Of a DNA stretch of 64,000 nt, positions 61,567-64,000 are shown in pieces. A program made the position numbers and the translations under genes. The notes beneath the pieces are model-generated. The model ran no database searches. It was not told where the DNA came from and saw only the letters and a program-made list of their open reading frames with translations. Position 1 is the stretch's first letter. Every line of letters starts with the position of its first letter. The DNA comes from Monilinia fructicola (lineage: Eukaryota > Ascomycota > Leotiomycetes > Helotiales > Sclerotiniaceae): the NCBI GenBank assembly GCA_008692225.1, contig VICG01000011.1, positions 2,034,501 through 2,098,500 on the forward strand. The letters run 5' to 3'.

Positions 61567-62826
61567 ATATCATGTCACAGAGGTGTGATACACTGGCCCA
61601 TCGCATTTCAAGTTGCTTTGCTACAATACCAAGTCCCGTAACGAGTGAAGCATCACTATTACCAACTTGCACAAGGAAATTATGACCTTGACACCTTTCC
61701 TAGGATCTATTTATCTTGATCATAGCGATCTTTCCTTCATCCTAAGCATCTGCAAACAACTCAAATCATTCCACATCCTCAAGATCTTCTCGTCCTAATA
61801 TTGCGAGCCAAGAAGCTTCCATCCCCACGCTAGTCTCAAGCACCAGCGGAGCAAGATGATGACTCAAGACCCCAGCTCTCGTTCTGCAAATTCTATTCAT
61901 GCCATAGAGAGGTAGCCAAGACCACCCAAAGACGAGGATGATCCATTGCCCTCATATCTGCAGATGGATATTGAAATCCCCGGCCCCCCCCAAGTCAATC
62001 CCCCACCCCCCAAACACCAAATCCCACGTAACCAACTTACCCATAAATACATAAACCTCCAAAACACCAAAAAAAAAACACCCCAAATCCCACCAACCAC
62101 CCCCATAGCCTTACCACCATCCTTGGAACCTACCCATCACCAGATTCAGCGAGAAAATAATATAATACAACACAATGCAACACAATATATCATACATTCG
62201 ACCCATAAGCTCAAGATATAAATCACACCTAGCTATCTAATTCCCTCTAGCGAATTCTCGAGCTTTCTCTGTTAGGGATGGGTTTCTGTGTTAGGGATGG
62301 GTTTTGGCGTGTAAATAGCAAGAGGGGCAGGTATAAGCTGATTTTACATGCAGCGGAACGGAATGGAACGGAGAACGTGGGGGGTTCCTTGCGAAATGGA
62401 GGGTGTTGTATTATATCGATGTAGAGACGCTGGTGTATTGGCAGAGAGGGGAGAGGGGCAGATTCGATATTGCGTTCTCCAATGACCTGGGCTTGATCTA
62501 CGGTGGGACGAAAGCACGGCTGTGGGTAAGGAGTGGGTGCGGCGATGGAGATGAGTTGGGTAGGCGGTCGGTGTTTGAACGGGCTACTGTATCGTTGGGG
62601 GGACTTTCCGCTTCCCTGTGATCGCGGTCTAAGGTTTCCTGGATGTGGTCTTGTGGATATCGGGGTTTGAGGGATGGTATGGAAGATGCTGGATCGGGTT
62701 CGTGAATTCGTAATAGTAGGGGTATCGTCATTGTAAAAACAGTCAATTTCCAAATTCCACATGCCACATGCCAGATGCCAAATGCCAACATCCACCAAAC
62801 CCATCCCAACACCAAAAGTCACAAAC
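61567..62826. other. Convergent intergenic region
   Basis: C- and A-rich low-complexity DNA at 61970-62110, then GC-rich sequence up to the hydroxylase stop codon. No supportable gene. Confidence 0.55.
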
Positions 62827-63922
62827 TCAAGTCCTCCGAGCGCTTCTCCTCCGCCCGCTCAATATCTTCACGCTCTCCTTTCCATTAGAGAGGGCCCTCC
62901 GACTCCGACTCTTGACTTGATGTTTCGCCGCCTCATCCGCAACATCTTCCGGCACCCCCGGTCCAATGCTCGTCCCGTGAATCCAATCCAAGAAACCCCA
63001 CGGGGCGTAATTGCCCCTGCCCCGACTCTCGCTATGCAGATCCTGACGCCGAGCGATGCCGCCGAGTATGATTCCGGAGATGCCGGCGTAGCCGGAAAAC
63101 GAGATGGTCTCCTCGAGGGTGACGATGGCGAGCGCCGAGGAGGTAGGTGAGGAGGTGCACGCGGAAACATACGGCGGGGAGATAGAGGGGGACGGAGCGG
63201 AAGAGGATGTAGGAAGCCGGGTGGTCGTAGTGGGCGACAAATGCATATGGCGACGTGACGGCGTGGAAATAAGCATGGTGGCCCCGGCTGAGGAAATTCG
63301 AGGACCGCGCGTGGAGAATGTAGCGGTGCGTGTAGTATTGTGTGACCTGCGGACATGGAATGCATCAGCCATGGGTGTTGGGCGTCATGTCCGGGTGGGG
63401 TGGGGTGGGAGTCCTAGGGCATTGCTCACCTCGCGCGCAAGGAGGCATTTGAAAATATCCTTGGCGATGGACCATGGCATTGGAAGGGTCGTGGTCACTC
63501 TCAGCGCATTTTTACCGCGCACGATGCTCGTCAGGAACATTTCGAGGCCCGCTTGGAAGCCGATTCCGAGTACGATGTTGAGTAAGCTAATTCCCACCAC
63601 CGCATACCATTTCGGAGTCTTTGCTTTCGAGACTTTGATTCCTCCCGTGCGAGTGGGGAGGGCTTTTTTTCCCCTGGCGTTTAAGTCCTACCGACAAGGT
63701 GGGTATGATGGAATCGAAGAGGAGAAATAATATCGATGGCATGATGAAGAATATTAGCCGGATTCCCAGGGTACCCACTACCTCGACCCTCAGAGGTGAC
63801 TGCGAGAGCACTAATGTCGACCATGTCATATAAAAGAAGAGAAAGTTTAGGGACGCGGAGTATGTTGATACTGATGGCATGAAAAAGTATCCCAAAGCTG
63901 GGAGGGAGAGAAGAGCATCCAT
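62827..63922 (-). CDS. Sterol-desaturase / fatty-acid-hydroxylase family membrane enzyme, two apparent frameshifts
   Basis: Exon 1 is 63430-63922 and exon 2 62827-63346 (donor GTGAGC, acceptor CCGCAG). From the ATG at 63922 the protein opens MDALLSLPALGYFFMPSVS with several membrane helices (LNFLFFYMTWSTLVLSQSP, LIFFIMPSILFLLFDSI). Exon 2 carries the histidine boxes of di-iron membrane oxidases: HRYILH, GHHAYFHA and HYDHPASY, then RVHLLTYLL and EETISFSGYAGISGIILGG. The family hydroxylates or desaturates sterols and lipids at the ER; it could also tailor a polyketide. Two breaks are seen. In the T7 run at 63664-63670 (A7 on the coding strand), six bases would join GKK to ALPTRTGGIKVSKAKTPKWY. 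Near 63133-63137 one extra base separates LLTYLL from ALAIVTLEETI. The start lies 78 bases from the window end. Confidence 0.8.
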
Positions 63923-64000
63923 GATCGAGACGGATCGATAGGTCGACACACAGATAGAAATACGCGGGATCTTAGAGATGTGCAGAAGTTAGACAATTGT

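Overview
The window is nuclear DNA of a filamentous ascomycete. Genes carry short GT..AG introns with CTAAC/CTGAC-type branch points, the proteins are fungal-type, and gene-bearing DNA alternates with very AT-rich islands holding transposon relics whose changes are mostly C-to-T and G-to-A, as repeat-induced point mutation (RIP) would leave. The gene set fits a Leotiomycete (Helotiales, Botrytis/Sclerotinia-like); that placement is inference.

Layout. 1-2090: AT-rich transposon tract with a RIP-degraded TIR element, a heptamer satellite and a Mutator-like MITE. 2.1-16.2 kb: sparsely genic, with a 90-aa serine-rich protein, a ferroportin-like iron transporter and a large disordered protein. 16.3-24.5 kb: a compact housekeeping block with Rpn13, ribosomal eL6, dipeptidyl peptidase III and ribosomal uL6 (RPL9), arranged as two divergent pairs. 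24.5-38.4 kb: gene-poor, rich in microsatellites, with a solo LTR, a TA-flanked MITE and one membrane-anchored Cys-rich protein. 38.4-42.6 kb: a polyglutamine protein and a Snf5-family chromatin remodelling subunit. 42.9-64 kb: what looks like a partly decayed secondary-metabolite locus, with a P450 pseudogene, an MFS pseudogene, a 2.5-kb nest of three transposons, a highly reducing polyketide synthase, a glutathione S-transferase-like gene and a sterol-desaturase/fatty-acid-hydroxylase-family gene.

Two themes stand out. First, several otherwise well-preserved genes (Snf5, the PKS, the hydroxylase, the disordered protein and possibly the GST) are broken by 1-2 base insertions, mostly at homopolymers or short repeats, while Rpn13, eL6, uL6, DPP III and ferroportin are open throughout. 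That looks more like consensus error than gene death, but only reads can decide. Second, the window holds several short non-autonomous transposon families whose ends and target duplications can be read directly, including a three-level nest at 48.9-51.3 kb in which removing the innermost element restores the arm of the element around it.

All intron and exon boundaries were worked out by eye from splice signals, reading frame and remembered family consensus; no database search was run.
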